Positions 27,698-35,962 of a DNA stretch of 64,000 bases are shown here, piece after piece (position 1 is the stretch's first letter; each line of letters opens with the position of its first letter). The stretch covers positions 1,698,001 through 1,762,000 of the forward strand of contig NZ_CP096016.1 in assembly GCF_023650515.1 (NCBI RefSeq), in the 5' to 3' direction. The DNA is from Alkalimarinus coralli. Lineage in GTDB: Bacteria > Pseudomonadota > Gammaproteobacteria > Pseudomonadales > Oleiphilaceae. The notes beneath the pieces are model-generated. The model saw only the letters and a list, made by a program, of their open reading frames with translations. It was not told the origin of the DNA and did not search any database. Both the position numbers and the translations under genes were made by a program.

Positions 27698-27799
27698 CAA
27701 ACTTATATAAATGCGCGTATTAATTTACGTTACAACAGAACACATTAATTTAACCGTTAAAAACACTATCAGTAACTGGAAACTAAACAAATTACGCAT

Positions 27800-28612
27800 A
27801 TGAAAATAGTATCGTTTAATGTTAATGGACTTCGCTCTAGACTACATCAGCTTGAACATCTTGCATCCACCTATTCGCCAGACATCATTGGCCTTCAGGA
27901 AACCAAAGTTCATGACCCTGAATTCCCGCTGTCTGACGTGGAATCTCTTGGTTATCATGTCGAGTTTTGGGGGCAGAAAGGCCATTATGGTGTTGCACTG
28001 CTCTCGAAACAAAAACCAACAAAAATAATGAAAGGGTTTCCATCTGACAATGAAGAGGATCAAAAACGACTGATCGTTGGACATTTTGAAGTTAACGGCC
28101 AGGAACTTGCGGTAATCAATGGTTATTTTCCTCAGGGAGAAAGCCGGGATCATCCAACTAAATTTCCGGCCAAGAAGAAATTTTATGAAGACCTTCAACA
28201 CCTGCTAACCGAACAATATAGCAACACACAAAACGTTATTGTCATGGGCGATCTAAACATCTCTCCAGAAGATATTGATATTGGAATAGGCCCAGACAAC
28301 GCTAAACGATGGCTACGCACAGGAAAGTGCAGCTTTTTGCCAGAAGAAAGAGAATGGCTGGAAAGAATGAAAAGCTGGGGGCTGGAGGATAGCTATCGCA
28401 AGCTTTACCCGACCGAAGCGGAGTTATACAGCTGGTTTGACTACCGCAGCAAGGGGTTTGATAGAGAGCCAAAACGAGGGTTACGAATTGACCAGATATG
28501 GGCAACCCCCCCTCTAATAAGCACGCTCACCGCTTCAGGAATATATTACGATATTAGGGGTATGGAGAAACCATCTGACCACTGTCCGATCTGGTCAGAC
28601 TTTAACCTTTAG
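27800..28612 (+). CDS. xthA: Exodeoxyribonuclease III (AP endonuclease)
   Basis: 270 residues, normal length. The exonuclease/endonuclease/phosphatase fold shows NVNGLRSRL, the metal-binding Glu34 in GLQETKV, VMGDLNISPEDIDIG, DSYRKLYP and the C-terminal SDHCPIWSDF with Asp260-His261. It cuts at abasic sites and degrades 3' ends of duplex DNA. Single gene with its own upstream region. Confidence 0.94.
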   Translation: MKIVSFNVNGLRSRLHQLEHLASTYSPDIIGLQETKVHDPEFPLSDVESLGYHVEFWGQKGHYGVALLSKQKPTKIMKGFPSDNEEDQKRLIVGHFEVNGQELAVINGYFPQGESRDHPTKFPAKKKFYEDLQHLLTEQYSNTQNVIVMGDLNISPEDIDIGIGPDNAKRWLRTGKCSFLPEEREWLERMKSWGLEDSYRKLYPTEAELYSWFDYRSKGFDREPKRGLRIDQIWATPPLISTLTASGIYYDIRGMEKPSDHCPIWSDFNL

Positions 28613-28754
28613 AGACCTTTAACCCATATACTGCATAAAGGGCTCTGCGATGTGAAGTAGTTATCCTATTTGGTAAGACTTTGCTCAAGCCCTTTGTGTT
28701 AGGCATTTTAAACAGGTTATTATGTCGCTATAGTTACAGGACGTATTTTGAACA

Positions 28755-29369
28755 ATGAAAACCCGAGAGCGGATACTACACACAACACTTGAGTTATTTA
28801 ATGAGTGTGGTGAGCCTAATGTTACAACCCTTCAAATTGCCGATGAAATGGATATCAGTCCAGGCAATCTCTATTATCATTTTAAAAACAAAACTGAAAT
28901 TCTCAGTGAACTATTCAACTGGTACGAGAGAGAAATTGCCGAAATTTTGGACGTACCTGAATCCAGCCTATCTGTTGAAGACCAGTGGCTATTTCTTCAC
29001 TTAATCTTCGAAGTCATTGCAAGGTATCGTTTCCTATATCAAGACTTAGTCAACGTTATGTCGAGGCATGAAAAACTCGCAGGCAAGTTTAAGAAGATAA
29101 TGGCTAAAAAGAAAAACGCTTCTCGGCAGGTCTGCCAAAACCTTGCTCAGCAAGGAATTCTAAAAGCCTCTGAGCAAGAAATAGACGCACTTTGTAAAAG
29201 CATCGTACTTACGGCCACCTACTGGGTAAGCTTTTCGATGGTAATGGATGGCGAGCAGAGTGATGAAACGCTAAACCAGGGAGTTTATCAGGTAATGACT
29301 CTTGTGCTGCCTTACTTACGTGAAGAGGAACGGGCGATATTACGTGAAATGGGCGAAGCTTACCTTTAG
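28755..29369 (+). CDS. PhaD-like TetR-family regulator
   Basis: 204 residues. The N-terminal helix-turn-helix reads TLQIADEMDISPGNLYYHFKNKTEIL, very close in style to PhaD of Pseudomonas, which controls phasin genes and polyhydroxyalkanoate storage. The C-terminal ~140 residues form the ligand domain. The phasin gene lies 190 bases downstream in convergent orientation, with REP-like units between. The PhaD identity is an inference from the HTH and this neighbour. Confidence 0.8.
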   Translation: MKTRERILHTTLELFNECGEPNVTTLQIADEMDISPGNLYYHFKNKTEILSELFNWYEREIAEILDVPESSLSVEDQWLFLHLIFEVIARYRFLYQDLVNVMSRHEKLAGKFKKIMAKKKNASRQVCQNLAQQGILKASEQEIDALCKSIVLTATYWVSFSMVMDGEQSDETLNQGVYQVMTLVLPYLREEERAILREMGEAYL

Positions 29370-29408
29370 GCTCAGCATCTAAAAGTTAAATAACTCTCAA
29401 TTGCCCAA

Positions 29409-29548
29409 CCCTGATTCCAGTCATATCTCCTTTCATCAAGGCTACTCACATATAAACAAACTGGTAGCGGTGAAGCGGAATCAAGGGGGCACCGAAACTC
29501 AAACTACCCGACCCTGATTCCGGTCGTACCTGTTTTCATCAAGGCTAC
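29409..29548. repeat. Second REP-like palindrome cluster
   Basis: Three units of the same family as at 6.6-8.6 kb: minus-oriented at 29409-29445 and 29512-29548 (each begins CCCTGATTCC and ends CATCAAGGCTAC), plus-oriented degenerate at 29463-29487 (GGTAGCGGTGAAGCGG then AATCAAGGG). They fill the gap between the convergent TetR and phasin genes and could act as a transcription or mRNA end signal. Sequence drift is larger than within the first cluster. Confidence 0.78.
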
Positions 29549-29558
29549 AGATACTAAC

Positions 29559-29972
29559 CTAACCTTTGCGAGATTCTTCTAACTGTTTTTTAAGATCTGC
29601 AATTTGAGCTTCCAGTTCTTTTATTTCTGCTCTGGTAGGAATGCCCATTTTTTGGAGCGCTTTTGAAACACGCTGATCAAACACGCTTTCAAGCTTACCA
29701 ATTGTTCCATTAGCTTTTTCTTTGACGCCTTCTACCGTATCTTCTACGACCTTAATCCTTTTTTCGACCACTCCACGGGTCATATTTTCAATTTCTTCGC
29801 CTTCTTTTACGAGTTTATCAAAGATCTTACCTGCATCTTCCTCAGCTTTGTTATAGGCACCTAAGCCCGCTAGCCAAATCTGGCGAGCGGAATCTTTTAT
29901 TTTATTGGAGAGCTGCTTTTCGTCTGAAAGCTCTTCTGAATGAGTATCTTTCATATTTTCTTTATCGGACAT
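29559..29972 (-). CDS. Phasin / polyhydroxyalkanoate granule-associated protein
   Basis: 137 residues from ATG 29972; a TTG at 29978 is also possible because GAGG sits five bases before it. The phasin segment is SARQIWLAGLGAYNKAEEDAGKIFDKLVKEGEEIE. A C-terminal coiled coil (IKELEAQIADLKKQLEES) follows. It resembles PhaI or the N-terminal half of PhaF, without PhaF's histone-like Ala/Lys tail. It should coat PHA granules. Probably controlled by the adjacent PhaD-like protein. Confidence 0.85.
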   Translation of the reverse strand: MSDKENMKDTHSEELSDEKQLSNKIKDSARQIWLAGLGAYNKAEEDAGKIFDKLVKEGEEIENMTRGVVEKRIKVVEDTVEGVKEKANGTIGKLESVFDQRVSKALQKMGIPTRAEIKELEAQIADLKKQLEESRKG

Positions 29973-30034
29973 ATCCAACGAAACCTCAGGATAAAAAACG
30001 TAACAGCACGGACGGTGCCAGCTACAGCTATTCT

Positions 30035-30051
30035 AAATGAACAGTTCATTT
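30035..30051. promoter_or_regulatory. 17-bp palindrome upstream of the phasin gene
   Basis: AAATGAA, three bases, TTCATTT: a perfect inverted repeat 63 bases before the phasin start, in the divergent space shared with the YiiX-like gene. It is a plausible operator for the PhaD-like TetR regulator, but the same word was not found before that regulator's own gene. Confidence 0.45.
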
Positions 30052-30184
30052 TTCTCACTTAAAAAGCGACTAAATTTGTAGTTTGTATCGCGTTTCTCAC
30101 AAATAACTTGGTCAAATACGATTTATTAACTATAAATTTAATAAGTGACAATAAAATAAGCCAATTAAAAACAGGGTGCAGAGA

Positions 30185-31036
30185 ATGGGAATGAGAGCAA
30201 AACACACTCTCATTGAATTAGTTGTAAAGTGGCTAAATCGCGAACACCCTCCTAGTGAAATCCCCCTTAGCGACTTCGAACGTGTTCGTTACGAAATTAA
30301 ACCCGGAGATGTCATTCTGGTCGAAGGGCGTACGCGTGTCAGTGAAGTTATCAAACTGCTAACGCAGAGCCGATGGTCACATGCAGCCCTATACTTGGGG
30401 AGATTGCATGAAATAAATCACCCCATGAGTAGAGAGCGGGTCAAGTCGTTTTTTGATGGGCAACCCGATGTTCAATTAATAGTAGAGAGTGAACTGGGGA
30501 AAGGAACCATAGTACGCCCACTAACCTTCTACGACAGAGATCATATAAGAATTTGTAGACCTCGAGATTTAACCTACAGAGATATGCAAAGCGTCGTCAA
30601 TTACGCCATCAGTAGACTCGGTTCTGACTATGACATTAGACAGATATTTGACTTGGCTCGTTTTTTGTTCCCCTGGCGAGTAATGCCCAGGCGTTGGCGC
30701 TCAAGCATATTCCAGCACAACATTGGGCTAGCAACTAAAACAGTGTGCTCAACAATGATTGCAGAGGCGTTTGCATCAATCCAGTATCCGATACTTCCGC
30801 TCGTTAAGAGAAATGACCAAAATGAAGTAAAAGTGTATAGACGAAACCCAAAACTGTGCACCCCAAGTGATTTCGATTACTCACCTTATTTCGACATCAT
30901 TAAATACCCATTTATCGATTACTCGAAAGCCAAGCCGCACTACCGCCTGATGCCCTGGACCAGAGAAGGTATATTGAAAAGCCACGAAGAGGGTCAGTAC
31001 ATTACCGACAAAAAGCCCTCTTCGCCCACCCAATAA
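30185..31036 (+). CDS. YiiX/YebB-like permuted NlpC/P60 amidase-fold protein
   Basis: 283 residues. The circularly permuted papain-like fold is suggested by KPGDVILVEGRTRVSEVIKLLTQSRWSHAALYLG (catalytic His in WSHAALYLG) and, near residue 190, the Cys motif TVCSTMIAEAF. RLGSDYDIRQIFDLA is also typical. No signal peptide, so probably cytoplasmic or membrane-associated. Members are thought to act on lipids or peptides; substrate unknown. GTG 30176 is an alternative start; AGGG eight bases before ATG 30185 decided the choice. Confidence 0.72.
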   Translation: MGMRAKHTLIELVVKWLNREHPPSEIPLSDFERVRYEIKPGDVILVEGRTRVSEVIKLLTQSRWSHAALYLGRLHEINHPMSRERVKSFFDGQPDVQLIVESELGKGTIVRPLTFYDRDHIRICRPRDLTYRDMQSVVNYAISRLGSDYDIRQIFDLARFLFPWRVMPRRWRSSIFQHNIGLATKTVCSTMIAEAFASIQYPILPLVKRNDQNEVKVYRRNPKLCTPSDFDYSPYFDIIKYPFIDYSKAKPHYRLMPWTREGILKSHEEGQYITDKKPSSPTQ

Positions 31037-31131
31037 CATACCATCGAGCAACGTATAAGCTGTTATGTCGTAATTAACTAGAGCATTAATAATATATGCG
31101 TAAATGTGATTAAAATTTGTACAATTTTAAT

Positions 31132-31159
31132 TTGAAAAATTGAGAACTTCGTCAATACT
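31132..31159 (+). promoter_or_regulatory. Candidate promoter of a small RNA
   Basis: TTGAAA (31132-31137), 16-base spacer, AATACT (31154-31159). The predicted start near 31166 coincides with the base of the first hairpin of the candidate sRNA. Confidence 0.4.
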
Positions 31160-31165
31160 TAGATG

Positions 31166-31267
31166 TGACTGGTTTGCATAACCCTGCTGCCAGTCTAGTA
31201 GGAAGTCTTTCATGGATACTACTCACACTCTTCCCGGCTACCTTCCCCAGGTGACCGGGTTTTTTTT
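31166..31267 (+). ncRNA. Candidate small RNA of about 100 nt
   Basis: It runs from a predicted start near 31166 to a strong terminator. The 5' hairpin pairs GACTGG (31167-31172) with CCAGTC (31190-31195). A mostly unstructured linker follows with two GGA words. The 3' end is a GC-rich terminator with eight Ts. No recognisable protein gene accounts for this terminator: the nearest upstream stop is about 200 bases away. A short frame inside (starts MDTTHTLPGYLPQ) could instead make it a leader. No family assigned. Confidence 0.45.
31233..31267 (+). terminator. Rho-independent terminator
   Basis: Stem CCCGG-ct-ACCT / AGGT-ga-CCGGG around a TCCCC loop, followed by eight Ts. It ends the candidate sRNA, or possibly read-through from the YiiX-like gene. 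Confidence 0.88.
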
Positions 31268-31421
31268 GATCAAGATTAGTAACCTGCATATCAAATAGAT
31301 ATACTCTCTTCAATTATAAAAAAACCGATTGTTAGAATAGGTCACTATTACCGACATCGGGCTTACAATCAAAAACAACAATGAACACCAAAATGCTTAT
31401 TTGGATGACAGGAAGAAACTA

Positions 31422-32237
31422 ATGAGCCTTAAGTCGTATTTAAAGGAAAAGTTCGTGTCTAAGGAGCTAGACGCGCAGTTAGATAAGATCGAAAAATCAG
31501 TCGGTACGCTTGGATATGACCCATGGGGGTTTAACGCCGAAACCAATAAAATTGTTCTTTCCCTTTATAGTGCCGTTTATAACAAGTACTTTCGAGTGCA
31601 AACAGACGGCATAGAAAATATACCAGCAAATGGTCCAGTATTAATTATCGCCAATCACAGCGGCCAACTCCCCATAGATGGAACACTTATTGGCTACGCG
31701 CTAGCCACCAGAAAAGTGTCTCCAAGACTTCCCAGGGCGATGATCGAGCGCTTTTTCCCAACGGTTCCATTTTTAGGCAACTTCTTGAATCAAACCGGGG
31801 CCGTGCTTGGCGACCCTGTAAATTGTGCAAAGATGCTTGAAAATGACGAAGCGGTTATCGTGTTTCCAGAAGGAATTAGAGGGTCAGGTAAGCTCTACAA
31901 AGACCGCTATCAGCTTAAACGATTTGGCAACGGTTTTATGCATTTGGCAATGAAATACAACGCAACCATCGTCCCTTGTGGCGTGGTAGGCTGTGAAGAA
32001 ACCATTCCGGCTATTGCCAATATTAAACCACTGGCCAAGTTGCTGGGTATTCCCTATGTGCCGGTAACGCTCCCGTTCATACTCCCCGCAAAGGTTCGCT
32101 TAAATTTCGGACAACCAATGAAGTTCGAAGGCGGAGATGTCAGGGAAGAAGAAGTCACCCGTCGAGTTGAACAAGTCAAATCTGTTATCAGTGACCTTAT
32201 CGACAAAGGACTAAGCGAAAGAAAAAGGCTTTTCTAA
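31422..32237 (+). CDS. Lysophospholipid acyltransferase family protein (PlsC-like)
   Basis: 271 residues from ATG 31422, eight bases after AGGA; a TTG at 31401 is less likely. The acyltransferase block I is ANHSGQLPIDGTLIGY, with His and Asp spaced wider (HX6D) than the classical HX4D, as seen in a subgroup of PlsC-like proteins. Block III is FPEGIRGSGKLYKDRY. It probably acylates a lipid at the inner membrane. Its stop overlaps the next gene's start by one base (TAATG), so it is tightly coupled to the epimerase. Confidence 0.85.
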   Translation: MSLKSYLKEKFVSKELDAQLDKIEKSVGTLGYDPWGFNAETNKIVLSLYSAVYNKYFRVQTDGIENIPANGPVLIIANHSGQLPIDGTLIGYALATRKVSPRLPRAMIERFFPTVPFLGNFLNQTGAVLGDPVNCAKMLENDEAVIVFPEGIRGSGKLYKDRYQLKRFGNGFMHLAMKYNATIVPCGVVGCEETIPAIANIKPLAKLLGIPYVPVTLPFILPAKVRLNFGQPMKFEGGDVREEEVTRRVEQVKSVISDLIDKGLSERKRLF

Positions 32238-33184
32238 TGAGTAAAAAACAGAAACCAACCGTTCTGATCACTGGTGCAGCAGGTGCGCTGGCGCAACAGG
32301 TGATTAACCGTCTGCGCGATACATACCAAATCGTAGCAGTCGATTTTCGTAAGCAAACATACCTTAGTGACGATATCCCCAGCTATCAAATAAATTTTAA
32401 CAAACGTGTTTTTGAAGACCTGTTTCGTAAATACGACTTCGATGGGGTTATTCACTTGGGGAGAATTACCTCTAGCGAAGAAACCCGTATGAGGCGCTAC
32501 AACGCTAATGTTCTGGGAACCCAAAAGCTACTGGAACTTAGTCACAAGTACGGCATCGAGAAGGTTATTGTTCTTTCCACTTATCATGTCTACGGTGCCA
32601 ACGCTTACAACCCTGCGCTGATCGATGAAACCGCACCGCTTAAAGCTGCCGAACTCACGATGGACTTAATAGATTCTGTCGAACTTGAGAATTTGGCAAA
32701 CATATACCTTTGGAAATATCGTGACCTGAATATCACCATCCTGCGCCCTTGCAATATCGTTGGGCCTGGCGTTCAAAACACGATGAGCTTACTACTTTCT
32801 AGCAAACATGCCCCGGTATTAGCGGGCTTTTCGCCGGTAATGCAGTTTATCCACATCGATGATATGGCGGATGCGATCGTGCTAGCGTACGAAAAAAATA
32901 AGTCTGGCATCTATAATGTCGCTCCCGAAGACTGGGTGTCATATCAACAAGCCTTGGAGTTAGCAGGTTGCAGTAAAGTTCCACTGCCTTCGATCCCCCC
33001 TGGGTTACCGAAATTTCTTACCAAAGTAATGGATCTGAAAATTTTCCCAGCTTTTTTGCTTAATTATTTTAAATACCCGGTTGTAATAGATGGGAGGAGT
33101 TTTAACAGAACATTTGGGTTTAAGGTGAAGCGCCCACTTAAAGAAATATTCCGCTATTACAGGGAGATGAAGAACCCCAGCTAA
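32237..33184 (+). CDS. NAD-dependent epimerase/dehydratase family protein (extended SDR)
   Basis: 315 residues. N-terminal NAD motif LITGAAGALAQQVI, then GVIHLGRITSSEE. The catalytic region VLSTYHVYGANAYNP has Tyr but not the standard YxxxK spacing nearby, which is common in this atypical branch. LRPCNIVGPG and FIHIDDMADAIVLAYE are also typical. Substrate is unclear; a nucleotide sugar or a lipid-linked group is possible. It shares a start/stop overlap with the acyltransferase and ends with a strong hairpin. Confidence 0.82.
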   Translation: MSKKQKPTVLITGAAGALAQQVINRLRDTYQIVAVDFRKQTYLSDDIPSYQINFNKRVFEDLFRKYDFDGVIHLGRITSSEETRMRRYNANVLGTQKLLELSHKYGIEKVIVLSTYHVYGANAYNPALIDETAPLKAAELTMDLIDSVELENLANIYLWKYRDLNITILRPCNIVGPGVQNTMSLLLSSKHAPVLAGFSPVMQFIHIDDMADAIVLAYEKNKSGIYNVAPEDWVSYQQALELAGCSKVPLPSIPPGLPKFLTKVMDLKIFPAFLLNYFKYPVVIDGRSFNRTFGFKVKRPLKEIFRYYREMKNPS

Positions 33185-33196
33185 ATTGCAATATTC

Positions 33197-33224
33197 GATA
33201 CCGCAGCCAATAGGCTGCGGTATC
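33197..33224 (+). terminator. Hairpin after the epimerase gene
   Basis: Perfect 12-bp stem GATACCGCAGCC / GGCTGCGGTATC with an AATA loop, 13 bases after the stop. No T-run, so termination may be partial. Confidence 0.65.
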
Positions 33225-33352
33225 TATGTAGCATGAGTCCGCAACCGCTCTTCCCTGTCTCAATATTTGTACTAATATCCTTACTTATACGATCGCTATA
33301 TTCTCTCTGCATGTCGGCCCTGTTTTACGCAGTAATAATAAGGAGTGGGACT

Positions 33353-33598
33353 ATGTTGGATATCATTCAGTGGGTCAGTAAAGTATTAACTCCCAAATGG
33401 GCCTACCAAAAAAAACCAGACCCCGAGCACTTTTACCGTAGACGATTTACCAAACAATACAGCAGGCGAAAAAAAACGGTGAAAAATATTTGGATTGTGT
33501 CAGGGTTTATGATGCTTGCGTTTCCACTTATTCAATTCATAGTACCGACATTACTTTTTACGTCCTTTGTCGCTTTTTGTATACTCGACGAAACTTAA
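33353..33598 (+). CDS. Small membrane protein, unknown function
   Basis: 81 residues from ATG 33353, seven bases after AAGGAG. The upstream in-frame extension to 33233 lacks such a site and overlaps nothing useful. The N-terminal half is very basic (KPDPEHFYRRRFTKQYSRRKKTVKN). The C-terminal half is one or two membrane segments (IWIVSGFMMLAFPLIQFI, VPTLLFTSFVAFCIL). It sits 32 bases before PrsK, so it may be cotranscribed. I do not recognise the family. Confidence 0.65.
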   Translation: MLDIIQWVSKVLTPKWAYQKKPDPEHFYRRRFTKQYSRRKKTVKNIWIVSGFMMLAFPLIQFIVPTLLFTSFVAFCILDET

Positions 33599-33630
33599 CG
33601 TAGCGGCGGCACCAGGCAAATATAAAAACT

Positions 33631-35682
33631 ATGGATATATCTTTTGGAACCCTCAGTCACGCTATTGGGTTTGGCATCTATTTTTTAGTCACTGCATTTA
33701 TTGCAAAAAGCTACTTAAGACGCAATACCGACCGTTCACTGTTTATTGCTTCACTACTCACATGTGTCTGGCTGGGTTTACTTGCCTATCAGCTACGCTA
33801 TAACTCTCCCCCGTTTTATATCCGCTATTCAATAGAAATATTGAGAAATGCCGCCTGGTTTGGCGTTTTATATGCTCTTCTGGGTATCAAGTTTGTGCCA
33901 ACGAGCAATATAGAAAACTCACGGCGAGTCTTATCACTCGGCTCAATGGTCGTACTATTGCTGATGCTGGTTGCAGTATTAATTGAGGGTATTACCGACG
34001 TAGATCTGGTATCAGGGAAAGTTCTGCTGGCCGGGCAAATTGCATTATCCCTGGTAGGGCTTATTCTGCTCGAACAGATATGGCGCAATGCCAATATCTA
34101 CGGGAGATCTAGCATTAAGTACCTGTCGATCGCGATAGGCGCCATATTTGGCTATGACTTTTTGATGTATTCGGATGCATTTCTGTTTCAGGAAATATCG
34201 AGCCCGATGTGGGACTCCCGTGGCGCAGTCAATGCCGTAGTAGCGCCTCTGATTGCGCTCACTATGATTAACAGCCGTAAGCAGCCGATAGAAGTTCAGG
34301 TCTCCAGGCAGGTCATTTTTTACACCGGGTCACTGGTACTCGCAGGTGGCTACTTGCTCGCTATATCGTTGGGAGGCTATTACCTCCGTACGTTTGGTGG
34401 CACTTGGGGTGATGCGGTACAGGTACTATTTTTCTTTACCGCAGTGACAATACTGACACTTCTCCTTAGCTCGCCTAAATTAAGGGCCAAGCTAATGGTT
34501 TTTATCAGCCAGAACTTCTTTCATTATAAGTACGATTATCGAGAAGAGTGGCTCAAGAGCACCAAGACCCTATCTTTCTCCGACTCAGATGAAGAACTCC
34601 CGGTCAGTATCATCAGGATTTTGGCAAAGCTTGTCGAAAGCAACGCAGGTGTACTCTGGTGCAAAGATGACGAAGGGAATTTTACCGCGAGAGGCTACCT
34701 CAACAGTCCAACGATCAAGCATGATCTGATCGATGCCAACGCGGATATTATTGAGTATTTTCGTGAGCACGACTGGATAATAAATCTCAACGAATACAAT
34801 AACGACCCAACGACATATAACCTTTTGGAAATTCCCGAAATTATACTTAACCATCCGTCTCCCTGGTTGGTTATTCCTCTCTTCCTGGGAAATGAGTTAA
34901 TGGGCTTAGTCCTTGTCGCGCAACCCTATACACGAATGGAACTAAACTGGGAGAACTACGACTTGATAAAAGTTGTTTCCAGGCAGGCGTGTAGCTACCT
35001 ATCGCAGAGCCAGAGTCAGGAGCGGCTTGCAGAATCAAAGCAGTTCGAAGCAGTGAATAGAACCTCCGCTTTTATGGTTCATGACCTTAAAACGATCATT
35101 GCTCAGCTGTCATTACTTGTAAAAAACGCCGACAAGCACAAGAGTAATCCGGCATTTGTAGATGATATGATCTCTACAACAGAGCACGCGGTGCAGAAAA
35201 TGGGCTATTTGTTAAAGCAAATTCGGAACCCCTCAGAAGAAGAAGCCCCCGAGTTGATAGAGCTTGGCCCTTTACTGGAGGATGTTGTCTCACATCATTC
35301 AAAAACACTTCCTGTGCCACAAGTACACCTTCCAGACAGAGAAATTCTAATTCGATCTTCAAAAGAGCAAATTCATACTGTCTTGGGACACCTTATACAG
35401 AATGCGCAGGATGCAACAGATAAAGACGGTGAAGTTATCATTTCAGTCAAAACCTCCCCTGGTTTTGCGGTGCTTTTTATTCAGGATACAGGCATAGGAA
35501 TGAGTGAAGACTTTATCAAAAATCAGCTATTTAAGCCCTTTGAGAGTACAAAAGGGCTTACCGGTATGGGGATTGGAGCCTATCAGAGCCGTGAATATAT
35601 CAAAAAAATAGGTGGCTCACTTGATGTAACAAGCCAGCAAGGAATCGGCTCATGCTTTAGCGTAAAAATACCGACGGCATAG
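33631..35682 (+). CDS. prsK: PEP-CTERM-system sensor histidine kinase
   Basis: 683 residues. The N-terminal ~300 residues have about eight membrane helices. A GAF domain follows (~330-465). The kinase core has the phosphorylatable His in SAFMVHDLKTIIAQLSLL and the ATP-binding domain with HLIQNAQDAT, IQDTGIGMSEDFI and TGMGIGAYQSREYIKKIGG. This is the PrsK layout of exosortase A systems. Its response regulator lies 280 bases downstream. The input signal is unknown. Confidence 0.93.
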   Translation: MDISFGTLSHAIGFGIYFLVTAFIAKSYLRRNTDRSLFIASLLTCVWLGLLAYQLRYNSPPFYIRYSIEILRNAAWFGVLYALLGIKFVPTSNIENSRRVLSLGSMVVLLLMLVAVLIEGITDVDLVSGKVLLAGQIALSLVGLILLEQIWRNANIYGRSSIKYLSIAIGAIFGYDFLMYSDAFLFQEISSPMWDSRGAVNAVVAPLIALTMINSRKQPIEVQVSRQVIFYTGSLVLAGGYLLAISLGGYYLRTFGGTWGDAVQVLFFFTAVTILTLLLSSPKLRAKLMVFISQNFFHYKYDYREEWLKSTKTLSFSDSDEELPVSIIRILAKLVESNAGVLWCKDDEGNFTARGYLNSPTIKHDLIDANADIIEYFREHDWIINLNEYNNDPTTYNLLEIPEIILNHPSPWLVIPLFLGNELMGLVLVAQPYTRMELNWENYDLIKVVSRQACSYLSQSQSQERLAESKQFEAVNRTSAFMVHDLKTIIAQLSLLVKNADKHKSNPAFVDDMISTTEHAVQKMGYLLKQIRNPSEEEAPELIELGPLLEDVVSHHSKTLPVPQVHLPDREILIRSSKEQIHTVLGHLIQNAQDATDKDGEVIISVKTSPGFAVLFIQDTGIGMSEDFIKNQLFKPFESTKGLTGMGIGAYQSREYIKKIGGSLDVTSQQGIGSCFSVKIPTA

Positions 35683-35962
35683 CCCCCAGAAGCGCATTAT
35701 ATGTAGATACGAAATTTGTAGATATAGCCAAATTGACTAAGCAAACGATTAATATCATGGGTTTAGCTTGGTTTGAGTATTGTAAAGCCACTCATTAATT
35801 TATACTCTATGTATTGAATAAGGTTCACACTCTAATCATTCGTGCAAACAACCGCGTTCCCTTTTAGCACCCAAGTTGTTATCTTGCACGCTAGAATTTT
35901 TCAGCTCTCGTCAAATGGGGGCAAGAGAACCTCTATAGACCAAATAAGGAAATAATCTCCCG

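Noticed and set aside
29463-29487. CRISPR-like repeats around 29.4 kb
   Set aside because: Units alternate orientation, vary in sequence and have no regular unique spacers; they are REP-like palindromes.
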